Made by a program: the position numbers and the translations under genes
NCBI RefSeq assembly: GCF_014641495.1
Contig: NZ_BMHV01000004.1
Location: 62,001 to 126,000 of the forward strand
Reading direction: 5' to 3'
Length of the DNA: 64,000 nt
Origin: Terasakiella brassicae
GTDB lineage: Bacteria > Pseudomonadota > Alphaproteobacteria > Rhodospirillales > Terasakiellaceae
Notes under the pieces: generated by a model
The model's input: the letters and a program-made list of their open reading frames with translations, nothing else
Database searches by the model: none
What the model was told of the DNA's origin: nothing
In this document: piece after piece, positions 9,489 to 17,919 of the stretch
How the letters are laid out: the number at the start of each line of letters is the position of its first letter
How positions within the stretch are numbered: position 1 is the first letter of the stretch

Positions 9489-9697
9489 GCTCAATTTCCC
9501 TTTGTCATATAAAGCACATGTAACTTACATGCAGAAATAACCATCACGGAAAAAGCTGCCGAACAGACGCTGTCAGTGTTGCCAGTGCCGATCTTGCGTT
9601 TCCAGATGGCTCCAAATTCTGTGGGGTAGATAGCAAAACTGACACAAAAAAGAAACCCTAAACTGCATGGGGAGAGGCTGGGTTTAACGGGATTTTT

Positions 9698-11593
9698 CTA
9701 GAAACCATAGAAAACGGGGATAAACAGGCTGAAGACAATCCAGATAATAAAGACCAGCGGCGTTCCTGCGACAATAAAGTCTTTGAAACTGTAACGCCCC
9801 GGTGCCATGACCAGCAAGTTGGTTTGATAGCCAATCGGGGTGGCAAAGGCACAGTTGGCGGCAAAGACCACCGCAACGGCAAAGGCGCGGGGATCGACCC
9901 CCAGTTCGTTCGCCATTGAAACGGCGATTGGCGTGAACAAGACGGCACAGGTCTGTGTTGACAGCACGTTGGTCAAGATGGCGATGAGCAAGAACAAGGT
10001 TGACAGGACGGTGCGCGGACCTGCCCCGTCCAGCATATCGACAACGCCATGTGCCAAATAGCTGGCGGCACCCGTTGCCTGCATGGCAGCCCCCAAGGCA
10101 AGGGCGGCTCCCACCATCGTAACAATTTTTGAATCGACCGCACGTACGGCTTGGCGAACATTCAACGCACCGATTGCCACCATTGCCGTTGCCCCCAAAA
10201 GAGCACAGGTTACGGTGGGTAGAATGCCGCTCCCCGCCAGCACGACAACCCCGAGGAAAATACTTAAGGCGCGTCTTGCGTGATGAACGGCGGGGAGTTC
10301 TTCTTTTGACCATTCCAACAAAATGACGTCACGGTTTGAGCGCAGATTGTGAATGTCACGGGGATGGCCCTGAACCAGTAGAACGTCACCCGATTGCAGA
10401 CGGATGTCGTCCATGCGGGCCCGGATCATACGCGAACGCCGTTGAATACCAATGACCTTGCAGGCGGACCGCTGCGCAAATGTTGTGTTTTGTAAGGTTT
10501 GTCCAGATAGTTGCGAGGTTGGCGGCAACATAACTTCGACCAGCATGCGGTCCCGGTTGCGAATTACATCGTCTTCACCGTCCGCAACCGTTTCATCGCC
10601 TTCCATCGAGGCAAAGGATTTTTCGATCAATTCGGGGTGATGCGGTTCCAGAAGGCCGTTATTTTGTGTGAGAACCTCGGTAATGACTTTGCGTGTGGCT
10701 GCGACGACCAGAATGTCGCCGGGTTGGATTTTATGATCTTCAAAAGGTGGCAGGATCGTAAGGCCCTGATGCTGGATCATACGCACCGTCATATCTGGCA
10801 GTTCTTTGAAAAAACCGCCCATTGATCGTTTGCCGACCAGTTTGGCCCCCGGCGCAACGGTCAATTGTGCAATGAAATGTTTACCGCTGTGTCGGTTTTC
10901 GTTTTCTTCACCACTGCGGTCCGGCAGCAGGCGCGGCATGACAAAGACAACGTAAATCAGCCCCGTTCCGGCCAAAACAAGACCGGGAATGGTAAAATCG
11001 AAAAATTTAAACGGCACTTCACCCAGTTGGATCAGGGCGGAATTCACCAGCAGGTTTGTGCCCGAGCCAATTAAAGTGATCATCCCGCCTAACACGGCAG
11101 CGGCGCTCAGTGGCATCATCACCTTGGATGCGGATTTGTTAATGCGTGCGGCCAAGGCTTGCATAATGGGAATGAAGATGACAACAACGGGGATATTGTT
11201 CAGCATGGATGAGATCAACATGCCAACCGTCAGGGTCAACAAGATGGTGAGCCATGTATTTTTCCCGCCGAGTTGCAGCAGGAACTGGGCACCGCGTTCC
11301 AAAACCCCGGTGCGGACCATGCCTTGTCCGACAACCAGAAGGGCCAGCACGGTAATTAGGCCGGTATTGGCAAACCCAAGTAAAAGAGTGTGAGGCGATA
11401 AAAGGTTGTTGCCTTGGTCATCCAGAACAGGGAATACGTGGAAAATAACCATGATGACACCTAACGTCACCAGAGAGGTCAGTTCAACGGGGATGTCTTC
11501 AACCGCATAGGCGATCAGGGCAGCGAGAATAATGATGTAGGTTAACCACATCTGGAAGTTCGGCCCGAAGATGTCCATGACGAGTTGCTGCAT
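9698..11593 (-). CDS. SLC13 family permease with two central TrkA-C (RCK_C) domains
   Basis: 631-residue inner-membrane transporter. N-terminal helices (MWLTYIIILAALIAYAVEDIP, LTSLVTLGVIMVIF) and a C-terminal helix set surround a soluble middle part. That part has two RCK_C-like domains: TVAPGAKLVGKRSMGGF ... IQPGDILVVAA, and EVMLPPTSQLSGQTL ... LQSGDVLLVQGH. The motif SSMLNNIPVVVIFIPI and its C-terminal counterpart STQTCAVLFTPIAV are the two SNT-like substrate/sodium sites of the DASS family. Members carry dicarboxylates, sulfate or other anions; specificity cannot be read. It starts at ATG with AAGGGG just upstream and lies 75 bases after the GNAT gene, so it may be read through from that operon. 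Confidence 0.85.
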   Translation of the reverse strand: MQQLVMDIFGPNFQMWLTYIIILAALIAYAVEDIPVELTSLVTLGVIMVIFHVFPVLDDQGNNLLSPHTLLLGFANTGLITVLALLVVGQGMVRTGVLERGAQFLLQLGGKNTWLTILLTLTVGMLISSMLNNIPVVVIFIPIMQALAARINKSASKVMMPLSAAAVLGGMITLIGSGTNLLVNSALIQLGEVPFKFFDFTIPGLVLAGTGLIYVVFVMPRLLPDRSGEENENRHSGKHFIAQLTVAPGAKLVGKRSMGGFFKELPDMTVRMIQHQGLTILPPFEDHKIQPGDILVVAATRKVITEVLTQNNGLLEPHHPELIEKSFASMEGDETVADGEDDVIRNRDRMLVEVMLPPTSQLSGQTLQNTTFAQRSACKVIGIQRRSRMIRARMDDIRLQSGDVLLVQGHPRDIHNLRSNRDVILLEWSKEELPAVHHARRALSIFLGVVVLAGSGILPTVTCALLGATAMVAIGALNVRQAVRAVDSKIVTMVGAALALGAAMQATGAASYLAHGVVDMLDGAGPRTVLSTLFLLIAILTNVLSTQTCAVLFTPIAVSMANELGVDPRAFAVAVVFAANCAFATPIGYQTNLLVMAPGRYSFKDFIVAGTPLVFIIWIVFSLFIPVFYGF

Positions 11594-11668
11594 AGTACCC
11601 CTTAGTTTTTTTATTCTTTGAGAATATCAGATATCGCCTATGGCGCGGCTCTACACAAGTATTTTTCG

Positions 11669-12130
11669 TTATTTTCCCAAAGTTAATCCCATTGGGACGA
11701 TGTCTTCATGCTCGGTATGGTGGGCGTTTTTATCTATTTGAAAGCCGTGTTTTTGATAAAAGGACAGCGCAGGCCCAAGACGTTTGAGCGTTTCAAGTTC
11801 GACTTTTTCAACATGGTTTTTGCGCAGGATGTTCAACGTATATATCAAAAGTTGGTCTGCAATTTTCTGCTGGCGATAAGATGGCAGGATGTAAAGACGC
11901 TTCATTTCATAGACATCATTTGTCTTGGGACGATAAGCGATGCATCCGCAAATATGTCCGTCTTTCTTTGCCAAAAAGATAAAGGTTTTATCCGCGCCAT
12001 ATGTGGTGCGTTCTTTTTCGTAGGCCGGAAAACAAACGTTTTCATTCAGTTCAACGCGGTATTTTTCTACCAGATCAAAAAACTGATCCAGTTCCTTATC
12101 GCTTTGGGCGCGGATAAAAGTCAGAGACAT
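11669..12130 (-). CDS. GNAT family N-acetyltransferase
   Basis: 153-residue acetyltransferase. The acetyl-CoA-binding segment MKRLYILPSYRQQKIADQLL has the R/Q-x-x-G/A-x-A signature (RQQKIA, with K instead of the usual G), preceded by the strand ICGCIAYRP. ALSFYQKHGFQ near the C terminus is the usual GNAT beta5-alpha4 closing motif. AAGG is 8 bases before the ATG. It is the last gene of the packed minus-strand operon that begins at 15360, 12 bases after the PhzF-like gene. Acceptor unknown; an amino acid or derivative would fit the operon. Confidence 0.85.
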   Translation of the reverse strand: MSLTFIRAQSDKELDQFFDLVEKYRVELNENVCFPAYEKERTTYGADKTFIFLAKKDGHICGCIAYRPKTNDVYEMKRLYILPSYRQQKIADQLLIYTLNILRKNHVEKVELETLKRLGPALSFYQKHGFQIDKNAHHTEHEDIVPMGLTLGK

Positions 12131-12142
12131 TTTTTAGACCTT

Positions 12143-12934
12143 CTATGAAATGTTGATGCGGCCTTCCAGATAGAGAACAGCTTTGCCGAATAAATCGACG
12201 CGATCCCCACGTAAACTGCATAGAACATCCCCTCCGCGTTCGGAAACCTGACGGGCGGAAAGTTCTGTTTTTCCCAGTTTTTCCGCCCAATAAGGGGCAG
12301 ACACACAATGGGCGGACCCTGTCACCGGGTCTTCGGGGATGCCGTGTTCGGGCACAAAAACGCGCGAGACAAAATCATATTTTTCAGAAGGGGCCGTTAA
12401 GATAAAGTTGCCGGGTGCGATTTTCATAAGGGTATTAAAATCCGGTTTTGCTTTGATTACGTCTTCTTCTCTGTCGGTCAGGACAAGCGAAAAAATGCTT
12501 TGTTCACAGGTCAGGACAGCGTTCACTTTGGCATCAATAATCTTTTCCAACCCAGCCGTGGTGGTAACAGGATGTACTTTGTGTGCGGGGAAATCCATGA
12601 CGAAACCGTCATCTTTGCGCCGAACGATTAAATCACCGCTCATGCTTTCAAATGTAACGCTGTCGCCATTGTATCCCAGCTTATTGTAAAGAAGAAAAGC
12701 ACTGGCCAAGGTCGCATGCCCACACAGGGGGATTTCTACAGACGGGGTGAACCAACGCAGGTGAAAGCCTTTTTGCGTGGGAACGAAAAAGGCGGTTTCT
12801 GCCAGATTATTTTCAGCCGCAATTTTTTGCATTAGGTCGTCCGGCAGCCATTTTTCCAAGGGAACAATGGCTGCCGGATTTCCACCGAACAATTCATCGC
12901 TAAACGCGTCAACTTGATAAATTGGGAGAGTCAC
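12143..12934 (-). CDS. PhzF family protein (phenazine biosynthesis-like isomerase)
   Basis: 263 residues, the family's usual length. It starts with the PhzF hallmark YQVDAFSDELFGGNPAAIVPL. The catalytic Glu sits in AENNLAETAFF, and the second-half motif EDPVTGSAHC is present. FTPSVEIPLCGHATLASA is also typical. The start is GTG (12932-12934) with AGGAG 8 bases upstream. Most PhzF paralogs outside phenazine clusters are isomerases or epimerases of unknown substrate, and no other phz gene is seen. Its place between AlaX and GNAT in one operon points to handling of an amino-acid-like compound. Confidence 0.9.
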   Translation of the reverse strand: MTLPIYQVDAFSDELFGGNPAAIVPLEKWLPDDLMQKIAAENNLAETAFFVPTQKGFHLRWFTPSVEIPLCGHATLASAFLLYNKLGYNGDSVTFESMSGDLIVRRKDDGFVMDFPAHKVHPVTTTAGLEKIIDAKVNAVLTCEQSIFSLVLTDREEDVIKAKPDFNTLMKIAPGNFILTAPSEKYDFVSRVFVPEHGIPEDPVTGSAHCVSAPYWAEKLGKTELSARQVSERGGDVLCSLRGDRVDLFGKAVLYLEGRINIS

Positions 12935-12955
12935 GGGATAGGTCTCCTGTTAGAA

Positions 12956-13663
12956 TTATTCGGCGAAATGAATATTGATACGACGGTTTAATTTGCCCTT
13001 TTTTTCGATCTTTCCGATGCGAATGGGGCCAATTTCACCTGTGGATTTAACATGTGTGCCACCACAGGGCTGATAATCCACCTCAGCAATGCGAATGGTG
13101 CGCACCTGTCCTTGCCCCATAGGCGGTTTGACCGACATGGTACGGATCAGATCCGGGTTTGCCTCCAGTTCGCTATCTGAAATGGCGGAAACTTCCACGG
13201 GTTTATTCGCGGTGATTTCGGCATTGATGGCATCGGCAAGTTCGTCTTTATCCGGGACTTCCGGCAAGTCAAAATCCAGTCTGCTTTTTTCCAGTCCGAT
13301 AGAGCCACCGGTGACGGCCCCGTCAACTTTTGAACACATGATATGCAGGGCCGTATGCATGCGCATCAAGGTATAGCGACGATCCCAGTCAATTTGGGCG
13401 GTAATCGTTTCACCAACGTTTGGTAATGGCGTGCCTTCTTCAACCAGATGAAGGTGCGCCCCAGTGTCACGATCTTTAACCGTATTGGCAACTGTGATGG
13501 TGCGCCCATCACTGAGGGTAAATGTCCCGCTATCACCGGGTTGACCGCCGCCTGTGGGATAAAAGACGGTTTGATCCAGAATAATGGCATTGTCCTGCAC
13601 GGCGCTGACAGTTGCGGTGCATTCTTTGAGATATGAATCATCACGGAACAATTCTTTGGTCAT
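12956..13663 (-). CDS. alanyl-tRNA editing protein AlaX
   Basis: 235-residue free-standing editing domain that hydrolyses mischarged Ser- or Gly-tRNA(Ala). The N-terminal barrel TVFYPTGGGQPGDSG is characteristic of AlaX and of the AlaRS editing domain. The zinc-binding residues are in MRMHTALHIM (HxxxH) and CGGTHVKSTGEIG (CxxxH). The length fits AlaX-M, with the short N-terminal domain. AGGGG precedes the ATG by 9 bases. It lies 19 bases after the LysE gene. Association with amino-acid exporters suggests that the operon limits damage by a non-protein or excess amino acid; this is inference. Confidence 0.9.
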   Translation of the reverse strand: MTKELFRDDSYLKECTATVSAVQDNAIILDQTVFYPTGGGQPGDSGTFTLSDGRTITVANTVKDRDTGAHLHLVEEGTPLPNVGETITAQIDWDRRYTLMRMHTALHIMCSKVDGAVTGGSIGLEKSRLDFDLPEVPDKDELADAINAEITANKPVEVSAISDSELEANPDLIRTMSVKPPMGQGQVRTIRIAEVDYQPCGGTHVKSTGEIGPIRIGKIEKKGKLNRRINIHFAE

Positions 13664-13682
13664 TATTTTCTTCCCCTCTTTG

Positions 13683-14228
13683 TTATAAGACGATCGACAG
13701 CACCATAATCAGTGCCAGTGATACATAAAGTATGCGGGTTCTGAGCGGATTATCAATGAGAAAGCCGCGCATATAACTGCCTGCGAAAATCCATGTTCCA
13801 CACACCATATTGGCGATTGTGAAAATGGCGGCACCCGTCACATTGTCTAGTCCGAACGAGGTTGCCCCGGCAAAGGCCATCATCAATCCCTTGGGGTTGA
13901 TCCATTGAAAGGCTGCGGCTTGAAAAAAGCCCCACGGGCGATCATCTGCTTTTTCATCATGGAAATTGGTCGAGGCCGTGGCGATTTTAATGGCGATATA
14001 AATAAGCAACGCCATTGCGACATATTCCAGAACCTCGATGGTTCCTTTCGGCAGCAGGGGTAAGATGCTGCCGACACACAGAAACATAAACCCAAAACCC
14101 AGATTGATACCAAGAAGGTGGGGGAGGGTCCGGCGTATGCCGAAACGCAAGCCCGAGGCCATCAACATGGAATTGTTTGGCCCCGGTGTGATGGATGTAA
14201 TGAGGGCAAAAAGGGCGAAATTCAACAT
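13683..14228 (-). CDS. LysE family amino-acid exporter
   Basis: 181-residue inner-membrane protein. The start MLNFALFALITSITPGPNNSMLMASG carries the LysE/RhtB signature TPGPNN. Further helices are clear (LGFGFMFLCVGSILPLL, VLEYVAMALLIYIAIKIA, MVCGTWIFAGSYMRGF) and FQWINPKGLMMA is the conserved loop of the family. Slightly shorter than the usual ~205 residues because the N terminus is trimmed. It overlaps the upstream EamA gene by 7 bases, so translation is probably coupled. Confidence 0.88.
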   Translation of the reverse strand: MLNFALFALITSITPGPNNSMLMASGLRFGIRRTLPHLLGINLGFGFMFLCVGSILPLLPKGTIEVLEYVAMALLIYIAIKIATASTNFHDEKADDRPWGFFQAAAFQWINPKGLMMAFAGATSFGLDNVTGAAIFTIANMVCGTWIFAGSYMRGFLIDNPLRTRILYVSLALIMVLSIVL

Positions 14229-15106
14229 GGTGTTTTACTTCTTTTTAGGAAATCCAGCTTTAAGGTATTCAGGGCCAATCCGGTTAAAATAAGCATTGCG
14301 GCAAGAATGGTCAGGGTGGAAACCTCTTCGCCCAACAACAGGGCAGCGGAACTCATACCAAAAATCGGCACGAGCAGGGAAAAAGGGGCCACATAGGCGG
14401 CTGGATAGGTCCGCAACAAGAAGGCCCAGACCCCGAAGCCCGCCAGTGTGGCGACAAAAGCGAGATAAAACACGCTGAACGCCCCCATCGCATTGATATT
14501 GTTGAGGGCTTGCCCCATGACATCGCCGCCTTCCAGCCAATAGGAAATCGCAAAAAGGAAGGGAGCACTGAGCGCGCTCACCCAGATCATTAAATGAAGC
14601 GGGTTTTTACTGGCCGCCTGTTTCATGGCAAGGTTGGCAAGTGCCCAGCAGACCGCCGCCGTAATGACAAACAGCAACCCGCCAATGGCACCGTATTCCT
14701 GCATGCGTTCACTGATAATGAGGCCAAGACCGCCAAACGCAAACCCCATGCCGAGGAGTTGACGGATGCCCGGTTTTTCGTCCAGCAGGAAGAAGGCGAA
14801 AATAACCGTGAAGAAGGCTTGCGTTTGTAGCACCAACGAGGATAACCCCGCACCAGCCCCCAAATTCATGCCGATAAATAACAAGTTGAACTTGAAAATG
14901 GCAAGGCTGAGCGCAATGGCGACAATCCATTTGAGGGGCGCGGGCGGTGTTTTCCAGATAAAGACGATGGGAAGCCCCGCCAATGCAAAGCGCAATGCGG
15001 AAAGCAAAATGGGCGGGAAACTGTCCAGGCCGACTTTAATAATGACAAAATTGATCCCCCATGCCGCCATGACGCATATTGCGAGAAATATATGTAATGG
15101 TTTCAT
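14222..15106 (-). CDS. EamA (DMT) family transporter
   Basis: Inner-membrane transporter with ten predicted helices in two EamA repeats: one from residue 4 (IFLAICVMAAWGINFVIIK) and one from about 140 (GGLLFVITAAVCWALANLA). The second half ends in PIFGMSSAALLLGE, the typical EamA signature. Nearest characterised relatives export O-acetylserine/cysteine or other amino-acid metabolites. I start it at MKPLHIF (15104-15106); a start five codons earlier (15121) is possible and would overlap the stop of the DUF1127 gene. Second gene of the operon. Confidence 0.88.
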   Translation of the reverse strand: MKPLHIFLAICVMAAWGINFVIIKVGLDSFPPILLSALRFALAGLPIVFIWKTPPAPLKWIVAIALSLAIFKFNLLFIGMNLGAGAGLSSLVLQTQAFFTVIFAFFLLDEKPGIRQLLGMGFAFGGLGLIISERMQEYGAIGGLLFVITAAVCWALANLAMKQAASKNPLHLMIWVSALSAPFLFAISYWLEGGDVMGQALNNINAMGAFSVFYLAFVATLAGFGVWAFLLRTYPAAYVAPFSLLVPIFGMSSAALLLGEEVSTLTILAAMLILTGLALNTLKLDFLKRSKTPC

Positions 15107-15108
15107 GG

Positions 15109-15360
15109 TCAGGCTTTCCAAAAGGGTTTGTCGGCTTCGGCCTGAATTTGTTCACGGGTTAAGCCGACATCCATCAATGTCGTATCCGTTATGTTTTTTA
15201 ATTTTTGGCGATGATGCCAGCGTTCATGCCAACTCATCACGGTTGTCACAAGCTGGAGAATGTCCGCACGTACCATGCGCAGACCTGCCTTTGCCCAATC
15301 GCCCCAGCTTGGCAGCGGGGCAGTTTTTGTTTCGAATGTATCGATACAATCCTGTCTCAT
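15109..15360 (-). CDS. DUF1127 family small protein, first gene of a MocR-controlled operon
   Basis: 83 residues. The C-terminal part LKNITDTTLMDVGLTREQIQAEADKPFW is the DUF1127 (YjiS-like) motif. I start at ATG 15358-15360, which has GGAG 9 bases upstream; the frame extends to 15402 but without a ribosome site. Small DUF1127 proteins in Alphaproteobacteria have been linked to RNA turnover and phosphate or carbon metabolism, but the role of this one is unknown. It is divergent from the MocR regulator gene, with a perfect palindrome between them. Confidence 0.8.
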   Translation of the reverse strand: MRQDCIDTFETKTAPLPSWGDWAKAGLRMVRADILQLVTTVMSWHERWHHRQKLKNITDTTLMDVGLTREQIQAEADKPFWKA

Positions 15361-15440
15361 CGGTCTAAACTCCGCTTGTGTTTTAAAAATACTTGATGAC
15401 ATTTAACGTAAAATCGATACAATAAGCTGTCAAACATTAC

Positions 15441-15457
15441 ATTGTCACCGTGACAAT
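15441..15457. promoter_or_regulatory. perfect 17-bp palindrome, likely MocR operator
   Basis: ATTGTCACCGTGACAAT is a perfect 8-1-8 inverted repeat 18 bases before the MocR start and about 80 bases before the divergent DUF1127 start. On the minus strand a TTGACA-like -35 follows it closely (15427-15432), with a 17-base spacer to a weak TACGTT -10, so a bound regulator would sit at the -35 edge of the operon promoter and over its own leader. Confidence 0.65.
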
Positions 15458-15475
15458 TTTTTTAGGAATTCTAAA

Positions 15476-16873
15476 ATGACCCAATGGAAACCGCAAATTG
15501 ATCACCGTAAAGGTCCGCGTTACCTTGCGATTGCTGATGCAATCGGGGAGGCCATTCGCGAAGGAGCCCTGAAAACGGAAGAACGTTTGCCGACCCATCG
15601 GGATTTGGCATATGAGCTTGGTGTCACGGTGGGGACGGTCAGCCGTGCCTATGCCGAAGCCGTGCGTCGCGATTATGTGGTTGGCGAAGTCGGGCGTGGG
15701 ACTTATGTTAAACCGAGTATTGATGAACCGGATATGCCGTTTCATATCCCGGATAATCTGGATCCCAATCTGATTGATTTCAGTATGAATATTCATACCG
15801 AAGGCGAAGGGGTTGAAATCCTGCGCCGCGCCTTGATGGTCCTGGCGCAAGCCCCCGGACTAGGCGCGTTGATGCGTTATCAGGCGGAACAGGGGATGGA
15901 ACATCACCGGGTGTCAATGGCAAAATGGGCACAAATGCACGGGGCACCTTATGACCCGGATCGCATTATCGTTTCCTGTGGGGTGCAACATGCCATGACC
16001 TTGGCTTTAATGTCGCTGGTCAAAGCGGGAGACACCCTGTTATGTGAGGAATATTCCTATCCCGGTATCAAGACGCTTTCCACCCAGTTGGGGGTGAAAA
16101 TGCAAGGTCTTCCGATGGATGAATATGGTTTGATACCGGAACGCCTTGAAGAAGCTGTGATAAACAGTGGCGCGCGCGTCCTTTATTGTATGCCCAATTA
16201 TCAAAACCCAACCAGTGCAACGATGGACCTGCAACGCAGGCGTGATATTGCCGCAATTGCGCAACGCCACGGGTTATGGATTGTGGAAGATGATATCTAC
16301 GGATTTTTGCATGAAGAACCGGGAAAGTTTCCGCCATTTGCCAGTTTGTTACCGGAACAGACGTTCTATTTGAACGGGGCCTCCAAAAGCGTCAGCCCGG
16401 GCTTGCGGGTTGGTTATGTTCTGGCACCCAAGAAAAAAGTGCCAACGGTTGCGGCCTGTGTGCGCCTGAGCAACTGGATGGTGCCGCCCTTGAATGTGGA
16501 ATTGATGTCGCGCTGGATCGAAGATGGCACCGCAGAATATTTTATGGATTGGCACCGCAAGGAAGCCGCTGTCCGTCAGGACATTATGCTGGAACATATT
16601 AGGCGCGGCAGCTTGCATCGTGCGCCTAATACTTACCACACGTGGCTTGAATTGCCAAAACCGTGGACAGCAGAAATGTTTTGTCTGCGTGCGCGTGAAC
16701 GTGATGTTTCCATCATGCCGGCTCATGTTTTTTATATCGGTAAAGGCACACCGTTGAATGCGGTTCGCATCTGTTTTGGGGCTCCGCCGACACGAGAAAT
16801 GGTTGAAGATGGCATGTCGAGCCTTGCCCAATTGTTAAGCGAGGAAATTCACGCCTTTCATAACGTTATGTAA
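15476..16873 (+). CDS. MocR/PdxR-type transcriptional regulator (GntR wHTH fused to PLP aminotransferase fold)
   Basis: 465 residues. The N-terminal GntR winged helix (residues ~12-75) includes LPTHRDLAYELGVTVGTVSRAYAEAVRRDYV. The rest is a fold-type I aminotransferase domain with PNYQNPTSATM, VEDDIYGFLHEEP and the PLP-binding Lys in NGASKSVSPGLRVGYV. MocR proteins sense PLP or an amino-acid adduct and act on the adjacent divergent gene. Here the target is probably the DUF1127-EamA-LysE-AlaX-PhzF-GNAT operon plus itself, through the 15441 palindrome. Its 3' end overlaps the convergent lrgB by 8 bases. Confidence 0.92.
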   Translation: MTQWKPQIDHRKGPRYLAIADAIGEAIREGALKTEERLPTHRDLAYELGVTVGTVSRAYAEAVRRDYVVGEVGRGTYVKPSIDEPDMPFHIPDNLDPNLIDFSMNIHTEGEGVEILRRALMVLAQAPGLGALMRYQAEQGMEHHRVSMAKWAQMHGAPYDPDRIIVSCGVQHAMTLALMSLVKAGDTLLCEEYSYPGIKTLSTQLGVKMQGLPMDEYGLIPERLEEAVINSGARVLYCMPNYQNPTSATMDLQRRRDIAAIAQRHGLWIVEDDIYGFLHEEPGKFPPFASLLPEQTFYLNGASKSVSPGLRVGYVLAPKKKVPTVAACVRLSNWMVPPLNVELMSRWIEDGTAEYFMDWHRKEAAVRQDIMLEHIRRGSLHRAPNTYHTWLELPKPWTAEMFCLRARERDVSIMPAHVFYIGKGTPLNAVRICFGAPPTREMVEDGMSSLAQLLSEEIHAFHNVM

Positions 16874-17582
16874 AGAGCAGGTATAGAAGGGGTAACAAAA
16901 CCGCTGTTGCCAAGGCGTTTAACCCCATGCCAAGACCGGCAAAAGCACCGGTAGTTTCATGGACGCTTAATTTACGGGCTGTTCCAATCCCGTGCGAAGC
17001 TATACCGATGGCCAGCCCGCGTGCTTTTTTATTTTTAACGCCGACCAAATTCAGGACCATTGCGCCAAAGACAGCACCGATAATACCGCACAGAATAACC
17101 AGAACAGCGGTCAGGGACGGGGTGCCGCCGATGATTTCAGATAATCCCATTGCAACGGGCGCTGTTACGGATTTTGGGGCGAGTGACAAAAGCGTCTCGC
17201 GCGATCCCCCCAATAAAGCAGCGATACCGACACCGCTGAAAATAGCAAACAGGCAACCAGCGATGACCGTTATAATAATGGGCAGAAGTGCCGCTTTGAC
17301 ATGATGGATGTTTTTATAAAGCGGGACGGCAAGCGCCACTGTTGCAGGGCCAAGCAGGAAATGGATGTATTTAGCGCCGTTGAAATAGGCTTGATAATCG
17401 GTTTTGGTGATCATCAGAACGGCTGAGACCAAGACGATGGAAATCAAAACAGGGTTGGCAAGCGGGGATTGCTTGCATTTTTTATTGATCCAGTCTCCTA
17501 GCACGAAACAGGCGAGCGTCAGGCAAATGCCCAGCAAAGGGGTTTGCGCCAAATGATCCCAGAGTGTGTATAACCTATCCAT
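16866..17582 (-). CDS. lrgB: LrgB family membrane protein
   Basis: 238-residue multi-helix membrane protein with the LrgB/CidB pattern: YIHFLLGPATVALAVPLYKN, SVTAPVAMGLSEIIGG and ARGLAIGIASHGIGTARKL. LrgA-LrgB pairs form holin-like or pyruvate/glycolate-type transport systems in bacteria and plastids. The ATG lies inside the end of lrgA (8-base overlap), so translation is coupled. Third gene of an oxyR-lrgA-lrgB operon. Confidence 0.9.
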   Translation of the reverse strand: MDRLYTLWDHLAQTPLLGICLTLACFVLGDWINKKCKQSPLANPVLISIVLVSAVLMITKTDYQAYFNGAKYIHFLLGPATVALAVPLYKNIHHVKAALLPIIITVIAGCLFAIFSGVGIAALLGGSRETLLSLAPKSVTAPVAMGLSEIIGGTPSLTAVLVILCGIIGAVFGAMVLNLVGVKNKKARGLAIGIASHGIGTARKLSVHETTGAFAGLGMGLNALATAVLLPLLYLLFT

Positions 17583-17916
17583 TGCGTCGATCCATAAAAT
17601 TCATCATCAGGCCACAAAAGGCGATTGTCAGTAAGGTGGCGATAATCAAGGATGCGGTGATTGGCAACCATTCACGCGCAATCAGGTTGAAATGCAAGGT
17701 CACACCGACCCCTGCTGGAACAAACAATAAGGCAAGATATTTCAAAAGGCCGCTTGCGGCGTGATCCAGCCCTTGCGGTAATCCCTTGTTGATCAGTAAT
17801 CCTGCCAAAAGAAGGGCCATGCCAACGACAGGACCGGGAATGGGCAGGTCGGTAACATAGACAATGACCTCGCCCACCAATTGCAGCAGGCAGAGGAGAA
17901 AAAAGAACGGGAGCAT
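17575..17916 (-). CDS. lrgA: CidA/LrgA family holin-like protein
   Basis: 113 residues, four predicted helices, with the family signature LVGEVIVYVTDLPIPGPVVGMALLL at the N terminus and FVPAGVGVTLHF in the middle. It begins three bases after the oxyR stop and overlaps lrgB. The pairing with an OxyR homolog suggests expression under oxidative or redox stress, which is inference from position only. Confidence 0.9.
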   Translation of the reverse strand: MLPFFFLLCLLQLVGEVIVYVTDLPIPGPVVGMALLLAGLLINKGLPQGLDHAASGLLKYLALLFVPAGVGVTLHFNLIAREWLPITASLIIATLLTIAFCGLMMNFMDRRNG

Positions 17917-17919
17917 AGG

